From Glycine soja (taxonomy: Eukaryota; Streptophyta; Magnoliopsida; Fabales; Fabaceae), in contig NC_041009.1 in the NCBI RefSeq assembly GCF_004193775.1, positions 44,261,534 through 44,325,533 of the forward strand: a DNA stretch of 64,000 nt, written 5' to 3'. The notes below the pieces were generated by a model. The model was not told the origin of the DNA and ran no database searches. It was given only the letters and a program-made list of their open reading frames with translations. The position numbers and the translations under genes are program-made. Positions 46,279 to 60,025 of the stretch are shown here, one piece after another (position 1 is the stretch's first letter; each line of letters begins with the position of its first letter).

Positions 46279-48972
46279 ATGTTTGCTTACAGGGTTTTGT
46301 CCCGTTCCTCTGCCACCCTTTCTCGAAGCTTCACCCTTTTCTCTGTTTCACGAAATTCCCAACCTTTCTCCACCAACCTCTCCAATAACTTCAATTCCCT
46401 CCTTCACCCATCTCCCAACAAGGTAACCCCACTTCGAAAACGTTATCAAAATTTGATTTTTCGCTATTTTTAGTAGTGGGGGTTTATCTGGGGTTTTAGG
46501 GTTTATTGAAAACTTTCCAGTTATGGCATTTTTTATGCCGTGTGTGAGTTTAGTTTATTCTGTTATGATTTTCTGGCTATGAATTATTATGTCAAATTTA
46601 TTATTGTTCCATTTTGTGCCTTGTAATTCTGTGTTGAGTAAATTTAGTTTTAGTTAGAAATTCTAGTTAAGTTTCATGTGCGTTTTCTTATGTTCCAGCT
46701 GATTCCAGTTCAAACCAATTTTCTGAATTCAATGAATCCATCATTGACTTCGAGATTTGGATTTTCTTCAACGGCCTCACATGAACATGCAAGTGAAGGA
46801 GCAAAGGTATCTGATCAGTCTGAACAAGCCGAAGCTGCGGATCAAACCAAAGAATCAGGTTCTATTTTGGAATCTCAGTCTCAACCTTGACTGGTTATAA
46901 ATAAAGATCAAAAGTTTTTTAATAAAATGCGTTTTCTGATTCAGATGTAGAGATTGAATGTGATCTGTCCAGGGATGATTTGATAAAGCTTGTTGCTGAG
47001 AAGGAACAACTTTTGAAGTTGAAGCACAAGGAGATTGAGAAAATGCAGGATAAAGTTCTGCGAACTTATGCAGAGATGGAGAATGTCATGGATAGGACAC
47101 GACGCGAAGCGGAGAATTCGAAAAAATTTGCTATACAGGTTTGAGTTTTGGCCGTTGTCTAATTCTTATTTTGTGATTCAGGTCTCTTGGCTCTTGCTCC
47201 CTTGTCATGTGCTTTTCAGTTTTGTGCTGAGTGGTTTCAAATTTCAAATTTGATGTAGAATTTTGCAAAGAGTTTACTAGACGTCGCTGATAATTTGGGA
47301 AGAGCTTCCTCAGTTGTAAAGGAAAGCTTTTCGAAAATTGAATCTCCTGAGGAGTCTTCTGAAGCAGCAGAACTCCTGAAAACACTTCTAAAAGGTGTTG
47401 AAATGACAGAGAAACAACTTGCAGAGGTAGGCTGTTCTACTATGTGCATGGCTGTTTAGTTGTTATACAGCAATAGTCAAAGCTAATATAGTGTCTTTTC
47501 CCAGTGTCATTTATGTGGTTGTGTTTGTGTTTGTGTATGCCTACTCTACCTCTTGTAATATTCCACTTTTATGAGTTTCTGGGTAAATGATAGGTAACAG
47601 GTGTTTTTGAGAAAGAGGGGGTTGATTTGCCGGGATTAGGAGATGGATTTTGGCTGCGGGTGGTGGCTGTCAGGCCTTCAGGGTGTTGTCAGACTATCTA
47701 GGATTAAGATTGGTTTTAGGGAATCTTACAGGAAAAGTGAACTCTGGTAATTTGGTTTTGGCGGGTTGAATTGTTCATCATAATATCTGCAAGGAAAGTA
47801 GCCTTGGTTGTAGAGAAAATTGAAGAAAACAGAGTAGAAGATAATATAAGAAAACTAGGAATCACACGTAGGGTTTGATTGTGCATGTATTTTCTAGAAG
47901 ATACAAATTTGCCATGAATTGTAAATTGTAATAACTTATAGGTGGATTATTCTGTTTTAGAAAAAGCATTTCCCATTACTTATCCTACAAGCATTACAGT
48001 TAAAATCCTATTGTTATAGTCCCATGTATTTAAAATCATAATAGAAACTTGGAGGCAAATTAAAGAACACATTAAAATCCAAGATAAGCCTAAGTCCAAC
48101 AAACCAATACAAGAAAAGGAATGCGCAGTAAACTAATAACACAAATAACAAGTATCTAGTAAGATTGATGAAATTTTAACATCAACCCCATGACAATAGG
48201 TCCATGTTTAGGAGAATAGAGTGGGATTCATAATGAAGTGAAGTGAGACTTAGAGAAACATTTATAAGTTTGCAACATTGCTCGATTTAATGTGCTTTTG
48301 GAGAAAGTTCCAGTGTTTAACCTTGTTGGTTTGGTTGACAACTGCTGCTTACAGGTACTCAAAAAGTTTGGTGTGAAAAAATTTGATCCTACAAATGAGC
48401 CTTTTGATCCACACATGCACAATGCCATCTTCCAAATCCCTGATGCTTCCAAGGCTCCTGGCACTGTTGGAGTTGTTCTGAAGGTATTCTGCATACTTGT
48501 TTGTTGTACTACTATCATTTTCCCTCCTCAATGTCAACATTTGCATTGTCCTTCAAAATTTTATGTTGTATTTGGAAAATATTTTCAAACACAATTTGCA
48601 ATCTTAGGATTCTAGGTTGACGTGTTTCACTGTTTATGACTTTCTTTGATGATTAATAGATTATCAATGGGCTTTTACTTTCTACATTCTTTTTCTAAGA
48701 GGTTTTGTTATCTTTATGTTGAAATATATGTGGTCTTGTTCTTGATTTTGCTTGATGGTTCATTCATAAACACCCAACAATGACACCATTTGCCATTTCA
48801 TTCCATTCCCTTCCTTTCCATCCCTTACCATCAATAACAAGGTTTAGAGATTGATTGAGAGCATGGATTAATGACAATACTATGGTCATATTTGCAGGCA
48901 GGATATATGCTCTATGATCGTGTTCTTCGTCCGGCAGAAGTTGGTGTAACTCAAGAAGTGGAGGATAACTAA
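46279..48972 (+). CDS. Mitochondrial GrpE (Mge1-type) nucleotide exchange factor, six exons
   Basis: Exons are 46279-46422, 46699-46858, 46945-47138, 47259-47426, 48355-48483 and 48898-48972. All borders are GT-AG, and they join to 289 codons. Residues 1 to about 60 form a basic, Ser/Arg-rich presequence (MFAYRVLSRSSATLSRSF) typical of mitochondrial import. Residues about 105-165 form the long GrpE helix (IEKMQDKVLRTYAEMENVMD, RTRREAENSKKFA). This is followed by FAKSLLDVADNLGRA, VLKKFGVKKFDPTNEPFDPH, MHNAIFQIPD and the C-terminal GYMLYDRVLRPAEVGV. The family dimer releases ADP from mitochondrial Hsp70 (DnaK type) during protein import and folding. Length matches plant mitochondrial GrpE proteins. 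The start is the first ATG that yields the presequence. Confidence 0.95.
47427..48354 (+). other. Intron 4 of the GrpE gene
   Basis: 928 bp. The less AT-rich stretch at 47600-47780 looks unlike the other introns and may be an old insertion, but no ends or coding remnants are recognised. Confidence 0.6.
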
Positions 48973-51347
48973 GCAGCTGAATGATCATGATGGCATGAAG
49001 AAATGCCTGAGCAGTGGTGGGTTCTTAGTGGATGCCATTCGATGTCTTTTTGCAATATGCTTCTCCTCAACACTAGTTTTGCTGGATGGACTGTATTTTG
49101 TCCTGCACGGAAAGGACTATTCTTTTCTCCTATTATTCGGAGTTTTGTTTTTTATTTTTTTCTTGATAAAAAAAATTCCAGTGTAGTATGAGCTTTATTC
49201 CTTGAGATTTTGATCATTATAGTAACATCTTTTGTAGTGGAACCTCTACATACCCGCACTGAATTCAGGAGATCTAGACCCTTACTTTCTGCCAATCATA
49301 TTTTTTTAGGCTAAATTATAATTATGGTTTTTTTAGTTTTTCAAATTCATGATTTTAGTTTCCTTGATTTTTATTTGAAACATTTGGTTTCCTTGATAGA
49401 TTATTAACTAATAATTGTGGTTATTGGAAATATAAAATTAATTATAATTTTTTTTTTATAAATCATTTAAAACTTTGAAGACTATTACCTAATTTGGTGC
49501 AATTACTGGTGGAATTACTTGTGATAGTGTAAGTAAAAGAGGTGTTTGTGGAGAAGAAGAGAATAATGTTATGAAAACTTAGGATTAATAATTTTTATTT
49601 AATTTTTTAATAACTAATAGTTTTGATTAATTTATAATTAATTTAATAACTCAATTAATTAGAATGGTTTGTTAATAATCTATTAGGAAGATTAAAATTA
49701 TCAATTTATAAGATTAGAAAAATCAAATGTTACAATTAAAATTCATATGGACCAAAATCATGAAGAAATTAGGGATCAAAATTATACTTTAACTTTATTT
49801 TATTATTGATTTGTGCTTTTGCATTATTTTGGATTCCTTGAGTTTGCTTGAATGGAATTAATTTATTGGAAAGTTAGGAAAAAGAATTTTATTTCTTCTG
49901 ATGTTCTAAAGCAAAAAGTTGTTACCCGTCATTAATATGTTTAATTATAGTTGAGAGAATTTATTTTTGCATCAAAGATGTAAATATTATTGTTGGTATT
50001 AGTATATTCAAGAATTCCTTTTTAGTTTAAATAGTCTCAATTTGTGGAACAAACTACAAATGCTTGAGACTCGAACTAACATAAACTACAAAGGAGTATC
50101 TTGAGACTCGAACTAACATTGAGGTACTGATAGCAATTCTCAAACATGACAAGAAATTGAATTTTTTTTTCCTTTCTAGATTGCATCATTTAAAACAATT
50201 TTGTTGAACTTATACATGATTATTATGAACGTGACAAAACTTTGTTAAGTTAAAATAACTCCCCATCCGTTAAACTATATGCGCTCAGTGGAGGTAGAGA
50301 GAAAATGGGTTAAAGTTACTAGAGAATGAAATCTGATAAATGTAATAGAGACAAACAGAAAATGGGTTAAAGTGAAAAATAGTTATATTTCTTTCAAAGT
50401 GAGAAATGATCGTAAAACATAAGCCTGTGTCGCGTTCTAAGTCCAATCCCCTTTGCAGTAACATAAAAATGCTTTAAACACGGTGAATAGTGTATTTGGT
50501 TAAAATAAGGTAAAATTGAAATTGAAAAATCTTGATACTAAGCTCTTTAAAGTTATAGGGACTAAGATCAGGTTTGACTAGTAGTATAGGGCCAAATACA
50601 TATTTTACCCTAATAATATTAGGACAGATCTTAGGACAGTGATTTAGTTCATTGTTATCCATTGACAGGGAATATCTGGTTTTGGATTTATTTAAGGAAA
50701 AAAGATTCACTACAGGTATTGCAATATAAGCGGTTTCTCATATCCCCACTCTTTCACCAAAGGGTTTTTCTTCATTCATCCTTTAGGTACTTTTGATGAA
50801 TCAGAATTATAATTTAACTTCAGTAATCTACATTAATGTTTAATGCAAACTTCTATAATATGAATTACAGAAGTAAAACTCCAATTCTAATTGAAAAACA
50901 ACATTAAAAACACTTAAGAAATTGCACCTTCGTTTTCTCTTCCATACTTTTCAATTTCCAAAACCTACAATGCACCACAATTAAGGCATGACAGCGCTCG
51001 GGGTGATGAAACATAAAAGCAGTCAAATTTTGGTAGCATATTGAGGTTTTATATTTAGAAATATATAGTAGCATCACATCATGCATATGATCCATTACAA
51101 GATACAACTGATTATCCTATGCTGATCAAAACTAGTTACTTATCATTCCTATAATACTCACTGGCAGCACTAGTTAAGTGCTAACTATACACAAGATTAT
51201 GGCTAACTACATTATAAGTCAATATAGGATGGTAGGATGTACGGTGATAAAAGGTCATATATACTAGCTTAGTATTTCTTGAACGAACACTTAGATGACT
51301 AACAGATTGATTTCCTACTTACAGATACTAAGTTCATGGACCACCCA
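48973..51347. other. Intergenic between GrpE and the unknown three-exon gene
   Basis: The start holds the GrpE 3' UTR. A short duplicated phrase, 'cttgagactcgaactaacat', occurs at about 50064 and 50099. Otherwise AT-rich and without a gene. Confidence 0.4.
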
Positions 51348-53666
51348 CTAGATACTATTTTCCAATTGAGAATCACTGTCGTGGCTTTTTTCACCGGTGT
51401 TGCTTTGGAAGTCTGAACCAAGATCCAAATTACCAATGTTTGAATCCTGCAACATAATTGATATTAGATCAATGTTAATAATTATCAGAACGTTATATCC
51501 AACGAGAATAACAGTAACAAAAGCGTTATTCTTTTAAGTGGGGATGCTAAATAGATCCCCAACGAATCATGTATAGTATCAAGATCAAGTCATTATCGTT
51601 AAGGATCTAACATTAACAACAACAAAAGCATTATCCTACTAGATGACGTTGGCTATATGGATCACACGGAACCATACAACTCGGTTAAATACCAAATCTT
51701 CAAAGATAAGGTTGTGCTGTCAATGGCCATGCTCTCAATTGCCTAACACAACCCTCCTCTTTTATAAGATATTGGAACCATCTATTTAATACAACTAGGC
51801 AAAGTTTATAGTTTTACACCTGAACTGGCAAAATGATTTTGGAAACCCCTAGGGAAAATTGATAGCAGTCTTTACATGGCATTATGGTTTATTGCATGTA
51901 CACATGATCATTCTGGAATGTTGACCTAAGGTTTGGGTGTGTGCGTCAATAATTGTAAGCAAAGGATATCTAAGGGCAGTCTGGTACAAGTGAGGAAAAG
52001 ATAAATTTGAAGCACATCAAATCCTACGTCAACTTTGAAAGTGAAAATTGAAACCAGAAAAATGTTCAAAACCATTCAAAACAGGAACGGAGAATTCTGT
52101 TACTTTACCTTGGTTTCCTCCAACATTTCATTCATGTTTAGTTTCCCCTGCATCTCGTGAGTCACATTTGTCTGTCTAAATGCCAATTGGTCAGCCTCAA
52201 TTGTGGGTTCATGTTCAGCCTTCACAACATTCATCTTTTTCTGTTCTTCTAGCACAGCAATCTGCATCATGAAATTGACCAACCCTCACTCATAATGAAA
52301 AGGACTCATTTGACTGAAAATGTGATGCACCAAAAAGTAATGCACAAACTTTGTCAATTTTTCTTGATTCAAACTTACTAGACTTGTGTGAGGTAGTTCC
52401 TTCCCCAACTTCAACTAAAGAAACCTATAGTCATAACAACCATCCACCCACACACCAACCCAAACACAAAATTATGACATAACCTGTTTCAACCAACAAG
52501 AAAAGATAACAACTTCAATACTCAATGGAACCACAATCTCCACCCACGTAAGGACTAAACAAACTTGTAAACATAATTATATCAATTCTCAACCTTTATA
52601 AACATCTATCCACTTTCCTTCCATATCATTTCCTTTCTATTTTTTCTTCCTCTTACTTATCCGTTATTTTCCCATCATATCACTTATCACGTCTATGATT
52701 TATCGCTTTTTCTCTTTACCTTTTCTTTCTTCCACCCCAATACACCCCATTCTTGGGTGGACATTTACACTTATGAATAAAATACTAGGGAGGAACCCCA
52801 CTAGCCTACTGTCTGGTATTGAGGTAGGAAAACGAGGAACGAGAGAAAATTTTAAAAATTTAAATTCAAGAGAAAATAGAAGAAAAGAGAGTTTTGAATT
52901 TTCACTTTTATGCAACTTTAATCTTTAACCAAACCAAATGACACTGTGTGATCCATACAGTCAACCTTACCAAGTGCGATAAGGCTTTATTATTTTTGTT
53001 ATTTTGTACTTCTATAAGTTAACTCTTTCTTCTTCTTCTTCTTTTTTTTCATCATTTTCTCTTCAACTAAATAAAAAGAAATCATCATTAATCTGTATTT
53101 TCTTATCTATCTTCTCCCTTTTCTTCCATCTTTTCCACATACATACCATTCCCAAACTCGAAACTCAGACAAACCATGTTTCTAACAATCCCGATTCCCA
53201 ATTCATGCCACATGCAAACAAACAATCCAACCCAACACACCAACCTAAACATCACCGCAACCTATCAACACAGCGCAGAAACAAAAATCGAAACTTTTAA
53301 CCACAAAACAAAACCTCAAATAAATATTCTCCAAAAAAACAAAAGGGTAAACAAAAAATATGCAAAGCCATAGAAAGAGACACATACAGGGGTGTAACGG
53401 AACTTTCTTCGGGGAGGATCGTCGGAGACGGCTCCGGCGGAGTCATCGGCGGTAGTTGGAGTCCAACGGCGGAGGAGGAGGCGAGAGGAATCGTTGGTGG
53501 TGGTGGTGGTGAAGTTGTTGGTGTGAGAGTGTGAGTTGTTGTTGGGTAAGGAAGAGGGGGTGACGTGGACCCACTTCTTCTTCCACTTTCTGACGGGGCC
53601 GCTGAACACCGTGGGGGCGCCGTAACGGGAGGTGGCGCGGCTGAGTCTCGAACCCACCGCCTCCAT
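51348..53666 (-). CDS. Conserved plant protein of unknown function, three exons
   Basis: Coding exons on the minus strand are 53666-53388 (93 codons), 52261-52109 (51) and 51446-51348 (32 and the stop). All are phase 0 with GT-AG introns, giving 176 residues. The N-terminus MEAVGSRLSRATSRYG, followed by PTVFSGPVRKWKKKWVHVTP, then a Ser/Asn/Thr-rich low-complexity stretch, LLLRRWTP, RRKFRYTPIAVLEEQKK, HEMQGKLNMNEM and NIGNLDLGSDF, resembles a short plant family of the At5g25360 type (recalled, not searched). There is no signal peptide or membrane helix. The basic RKWKKKW patch could bind nucleic acid or phospholipid, but the function is unknown. Exon 1 is GC-rich; the alternative frames over it are shadows. 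Confidence 0.85.
52262..53387 (-). other. Intron 1 of the three-exon unknown gene
   Basis: 1.1 kb. It contains pyrimidine-rich runs ('cttcttcttcttc' at about 53030) and no exon. Open frames at 52700-53370 have no support. Confidence 0.7.
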
Positions 53667-53779
53667 TTTTCCAGCGGTGGCAGAGGAAGAGGGTTTTGAA
53701 TGCTGAGTTTGACACCGAAGCAGAAGAAGTGGCAGAGTGACGAGTGACGAGTGACAAGTGATGTGAAGTGAGTGACTTT

Positions 53780-54724
53780 TTTTTTTAAGAAAGAGATGAT
53801 GAAATAGGGATCGGTGTTTCCAAGACTATGATGTCATCATAAATTTGTTTTCGTCAAGGATTAGAAATCGGATAAATGAATATTTTAGTCATTACAAATT
53901 AATCAATAAAAAAATAATATAATTCGTTAGGAAAATGGGGATGTGATGATAAATTAATTTTTTAAATATAAATTTAATTTTTCAATATGAAAAAATGTAA
54001 TAAGTAATTTTATCAAAATTTGTGAGAGTATTTTATTATTAATTATAATATTTAAAGATTAATTTAATAATAAGTAATATTTTTAAAGATTAATTTAATA
54101 TTAAATTATAAAGTTTATGGATTAATATCGATAAAATGTTTGTAAAATTATTTTTTTTGTATTTTTTTACATATTTAGTGACAAAATTTGAAATTTTCAT
54201 ATTTTAAAAATCAATTTGTGGTTGTTTTACACTTTTATGAATCAATTTGGTTGTTTACTAAAAAAAATAATTTAGTTTTTAAATATTTAGAAAAAATATA
54301 GAAAGTATGTTTTGAATATGATTTAATGATAAATCGGTTTTTGAAATTTATAATTTAATATGAATTTGATATAATAAGAATATAATTTAATGTTAGATTA
54401 ATTTTTTAAAAATTATAATTTAATGTTAAAATAGTCTTACACATTAAAAAAAACAAATTTATCTTACAAATTTAAGGACTGTTGAAATTTTTGTTCTTTG
54501 AAAAATAACTATCATTAATTTACACACTTAAAAGATTAAAATTATCATACACTGTTAGAAAATTTTCAAGATGAATTAATAAATAAATTTATTAATTAAA
54601 TAAAAATAGAATTTATTTATTGCAGAATCTGAAATAAGTCAACCAATAAAAATCTTGATAGCTATGAGTTTTAAAATAATTATTAAAGTAGTCAAAAAAT
54701 TATTATACACGAGTATAAAATAAT

Positions 54725-54764
<40 letters not shown>

Positions 54765-57700
54765 TAATATACAGACTATTTAATTATCATTCATTTTTTT
54801 TAGAAATAATATATGAAAAAAAATCATGTAAATAATGTAAAATAATTTTATAATTAATTATAAATTATTATATATAATAAATTTATTGATTTTATAAAAT
54901 TATTTTAAAAATTATATTAACGATAATTTAAATTTAAATAATAATATGAAATTATTTTATACCATCATTAAATAAATAAATAGTATATATTATACTCAAT
55001 TATTATAGAAAAAATATCATAAGGATAATTTTACCGCTTAAATTTGTCTCGGTTTGAGTTGGTTGAGTTTTTTTTTTCGCGTACAGTTGAGATGTAGTTA
55101 AGTTTTCGTGTTATAGTAGTAATTATTATGTGATCTGTCTTGAAAAAATTAATTATTATGTGATTATATTAACATCATGCTATTTGATGGAAAAAAATGG
55201 TAGTATAGTACCAATTGCAAAATAGAGAATGTGGTTGAAATGACACAGCATTCACACAAGAATTTTGTTCGAATTTTCCATACAATGAAATAATTTCCTT
55301 ATAATGTTTTTAAATTCTGTTTTTATTGTTTAATTTAAATAAATAATATTAAATACTTTACCGCCTTTAAGAAATTATTATTTTAATACACTAAAACAAT
55401 AATAAATAAATAATATTAAATAATTTACAGCTTTTAGATTCATTTAAATATGTGTTTAAATTAGTTTATTTTATTTAATTATTTTTATGTCTAAAAAATT
55501 ATGCTAAGATTTTTTAAAATTCATAATATTTTTTCAAAAAAAACATTTCTTTAACATTTTGCTTTCAGACAACTTTGTTTTATGCTTTCTGATATTTTAG
55601 GTTCATATATATTTTTCTTGATTTTCGTTAAGTCTTGATTTCAACATCGAGTGTCCTTTGTTGCCCGGAAGCCCATGTGGCAAGATCATATATATATATA
55701 TATATATAGCCACTTTTCTTGTTCAGTATGTAATTCGCCTGATGAAAATATAAAATTTAATTTTTAAAAGGGATAAAAAGTACTATAAATATATCTAGAC
55801 GATAATAGTGAATTGTATAAAAGAGAAATTAAGAAAAAAAAGATTAAAAAAATAATAAAATATAGTTTAAAATTTGAATTCTTATATTTTGATTATTTAT
55901 GTATTTATCCATCTATCAAATTATTAATTAATTTTTTAATTAAACAATATAATTACTTATTTTTCAAAATAAAATAAAATTATTTAGTTTTATGACATAA
56001 AAAAATTGAGTTATCATTTAAAATAATGAAAATTTTTTATTTCTTGAAATTTTTTGTTTCTTCGATTAATTATTAATCTTTATTACGTACTTGGACACAA
56101 TATGTCAAATGGAATGCAAGGTCATTACAGCTCCTAAATCAGCGAGAGATACAACTCTAAGTCATAAAGACAAAAAATAAAATCTCTGTATTAGTTTTTT
56201 TTAGTTAACTTTTGTATTAGTTTGAGCATTATTGCATTTTTTATTTAAATTTATTTGAGTTCTTTATTTGTTACTAAATGTTTTCATTTCATTCATATTA
56301 TGAATAATAAGTGTTGTCTCAAATGGAAACACATAAGGTTTATCTAAGGAATTTTTTCATATTTGAGGTGTATATATATATATATATATATTATTGATTA
56401 AGAAAAAAGATTGATAATTTTACTTTATCTTTATCTAGTTTAAATTTTGTGAGATTTTTTTTTTTAAATATTTGATTAAGTTCTTTTTTTAAATAAATAA
56501 ATAAATAAATTTGGTCCCACGGTCGATTGTATTTTTTCTACTCAAAATTCTCGACACATTATTTTCAATTCAAATATGAGGACACTTAAGTTGGAATTGT
56601 GATATGGAATAATTTTAAATATTAAAAATGAAAATTTTAGTAGAAATTTGATTAAATTATAAGATATAAGATAAAGTCTTTTTTAACAACAAAGATTAAG
56701 GTTTGATAAGGAAATCAAAATAATAAAAATATATATTAAAAGAAAATTTAGAAAATATATTACATAAGTATTAAATGAATAGGATCAGTAAATTATAAAC
56801 ACATAATAATAATAATAATAACAATAATTAATCACTGTATTATTAATGTTCAGATATATTTGTTGTACTTTTTATATTTTTAGGGACTAAATTTTGTATT
56901 TTCATTTTTCAGGAACATATTTGTTAGCGGTGTGAGAAAACAAAAAGTAAAAAAAATAATATTATGACAAATATGTCCCTATGCTAGCAATCCATGTTGG
57001 TAATCATTTCAGTGACAAATTTATTTCTCTATGCCACGTAGGCTATTTTATTAACGGTGGCAGACAGAAGTTAACAGCATAACATATTTGTCGCATTTTT
57101 TTACAGAGACTAAATTTTGTATTTTCATCTTCTAGGGATACATCTATCAGCGAATTACACATTAAGAAAAAAAAAATGACTATTTACCATAACATTTTTC
57201 AAATCAAAGACACATTCATGTGGTTTATAATAATTCATAAATTTTGTTTAATCATATGAATTAGATCCCATTGATAATGTATATATAGTCTTACAAAATA
57301 ATGAGTAAATTTCTCAAAATGATCATATATTTTCGTTAAATAACTTCACACATAAGTTTAATTTGTAAAATAATTATAAAAATCAACAAATTTATTATAA
57401 ACAATAATTATATTATCATCTAACTAGTTAGAATACTTGATTACGGTGAAAAAAAATTTTCAAATATATACTAACGTGCATGAATAATAAAGATAATAAG
57501 TTCATTGATAATAATAAAAGTTATGCTTTTTGAGAATATGAAAAGTACAAAGTTAGAAAACCATATACGAATAATCAAAATTGAAAATTAATCAATAATC
57601 ACATGTATTTAAAAAAGTTGACTTCATACATATGTTTGTTTTAGTTGTTCTGATATAGTATCTGAAGTTAACTTAGATCGAAATCTTTCACATAACTCGA

Positions 57701-58840
57701 TTGAGCTAGACTGATAACGTGAGAAGTAAGAACATGAAGCACCAACAAGGGGTAGGTGTGGTACGTGTTACACTTTTACACTTAAGACATGTTAAGAGGA
57801 TCGCATATCTATAACTACTTAATTAACTTTTTTGCTTAAATTTAAGTGTATAAATACTTATCTTAAGTATGAAATCTAACCAACTCACTATTTATCTACT
57901 TTTCTTTTTCAAACACTGACTTGAACGTTAGAAAACTTATAGGTATTTTATTATTGTTGTGTTCTGTCACCCGACATTAAGATTTGAATCAGATCTCTGT
58001 CATGAAATCAAATCTCCATCATTTTTATCGAACATAACCTAATTATTTAAATATATTTTGGTTATCTATATTACGTATATTTCTAGAAAAATAAAGATAT
58101 TGCCTATATATATGACTCAAAATAATGAATGTAAGATTAGTTTCCAATAATTTAATAATACACGATGACAGATAGTTGACACTTTAATTAGCTGTATATC
58201 TAATTTTCACGGCATTGTCACACTAATTAATGATAACAAAAAAATTTCAGATTTTAAGAGCGGGTAAGTAACTTTCAAGTTTCAACTAACTACAATTCAT
58301 TAATCTACCAATCAACCAACACAACACGTTATTAATCAACAATTGAAATATCCTAATCTGCATAAAAACGACATAATTTTTGTTTTAATTTCATTCAATA
58401 CAAATTTAACTGATAAAAATAAAATCAACACAAAAAAAGGAATCACAATATGACAAAATCACTTTTACTTGGAGCTTAATTTTTTGGAACTTAATTTTAT
58501 AAGATAAAATCAAACATTACGTTAACGAGTTCTTCAATTCTATTCAACACAAGAATTCCACAACAATGACCACATTAAACCAAACACCATTTCGTGTGAG
58601 ACAATGTCAGTGTCATAATCGTAAATAACCGCCAAGACACGGGCAATAATGTAATTGACTTAATGTCGCTGATAACCTTGGTCCTATGTCCTTGCACACA
58701 AAGATTGGATTCACAGGTTTTTTTTTTTTTTTTTCTCTCTTTTCTAACTGAACTCATAGCAACACTTTGTCTTTTCACTCACTGTGTGTGCTTTTGAGTA
58801 ATGTTTGGATTTGAAACCACACAAATCCAATATCTTCATA
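53780..58840. other. Five-kilobase AT-rich gene-free region
   Basis: No coding gene seen on either strand. It contains (TA)n runs at about 54730-54760, 55688-55707 and 56371-56390, and an AATA run at about 56490-56510. Positions 56860-57140 have two 'gagactaaattttgtatttt'-type motifs flanking 'acaaatatgtccctatgcta' and 'ggtggcagacagaagttaac', probably an old repetitive element. The right end (58570-58790) is less AT-rich, with a poly-T run at about 58719-58734. Confidence 0.45.
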
Positions 58841-58844
58841 TGCT

Positions 58845-60025
58845 TGAAAGGACAACTGGGTAAGAAGCATTCATGCTCAATCTCCTCAAAATTCTCAATC
58901 AACATCCATTTTATTTATTTTGCCCAAAATACACCACTTCAACGTGTCTGGTGGAAAATCAGGTTTGGCTATCCTCGGGTTTGGTCATTCTGACTTTCCT
59001 TGCTTGACTCTTTTTTTTTTTTTTTTTTAAATTAAAATATTATAAAATATAAATATTATATTATATAAAATTATTTTTAATTAGTTTTTAAATTATTTAT
59101 TTATTAAATCAATTTTTAAAGGTTGATTAAATTAATTTTGTTATTAAAAAATGATATTATTAAATATAATTATTTTTGTTATATTATTTAATTCATTTAA
59201 GATATTTTTTGAGTGAATATTTGTTTTAAAATTTGAATTTTGTATAATAATATATTTATTTTAGTAAAAATTTTAAATTTTTTAATATAATTATTTTATT
59301 AAATATAATTAGTATATTTGTGTCATTAGATTTAATAAAAAATGATAATATTTTTTGTTTAACAATTTATTTACAAAAGAACATTATATTGCATTATCAA
59401 TAAAATATTTAAACAATCACAATCACATTTTGGCTAAGGAAAAACTTAATATCAAAATATGTTAGGACAATTCAAATCATCATTAATTTTATCATATTTG
59501 CATTATAATTGTAATTTTTAATATATTTCATTATTCTCGATTATCATCTTAGTTACTACACTTTCAAATTTTATGTTCATTTTGTATAAGATAGATGTAT
59601 CAATTATTTTATCACGGTATTTTTTTAATTTATTTTAATATTACTAACTAATTTTTTAATTAACGAACATAACAAAAAATAACATCAATAAAACATAAAT
59701 TTAACAAAAAAATTACATAATTAAAAAATTATATTATAATTTTATCCAATTTTTATATTTATCTTGTATATTTCTCTTTAAAATTTTTAAAAAATATTAA
59801 AAAAATTAATTTAATAAATAAGTAATTTTAAAATTAATTAAAAATAATTTTATATAATATAATATTTTAATTTCTTTTAAAAACAAGATCAAGCATGGAA
59901 GTCCGGTGGCCAAACCCGACTTCCCAGAAGTGGTGTATTTTGCACAAAATAAATGAAATGGGTGTAGATTAGGAATTTTGAGGAGAAAGAGCATCTAGAA
60001 TGGTTAAAAAACCTCCTGTTCTTTC
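58845..60025. repeat. Long inverted repeat, arms about 250-270 bp, spacer about 660 bp
   Basis: The left arm (about 58845-59115) reads 'ttgaaaggacaactggg', 'ctcaatctcctcaaaattct', 'ccattttatttattttgccc', 'aaaatacaccacttc', 'ggtttggc', then 'atattatattatataaaatt' and 'atttatttattaaatcaatt'. The right arm (about 59780-60025) carries the reverse complement of the same series: 'aaattaatttaataaataag'-type AT sequence, 'gccaaacccgacttcccaga', 'agtggtgtattttgcacaaa', 'aattttgaggagaaagagca' and 'cctcctgttctttcag'. The series is collinear with scattered mismatches. The right arm directly abuts the presumed MAP65 leader exon. It may be a foldback/MITE-like element or an inverted duplication of a promoter. 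No target duplication is established. Confidence 0.75.

Noticed and set aside
53443..53757. Second minus-strand frame over the first exon of the unknown gene
   Set aside because: His/Pro-rich shadow frame; the other frame joins two more exons and matches a conserved plant protein.
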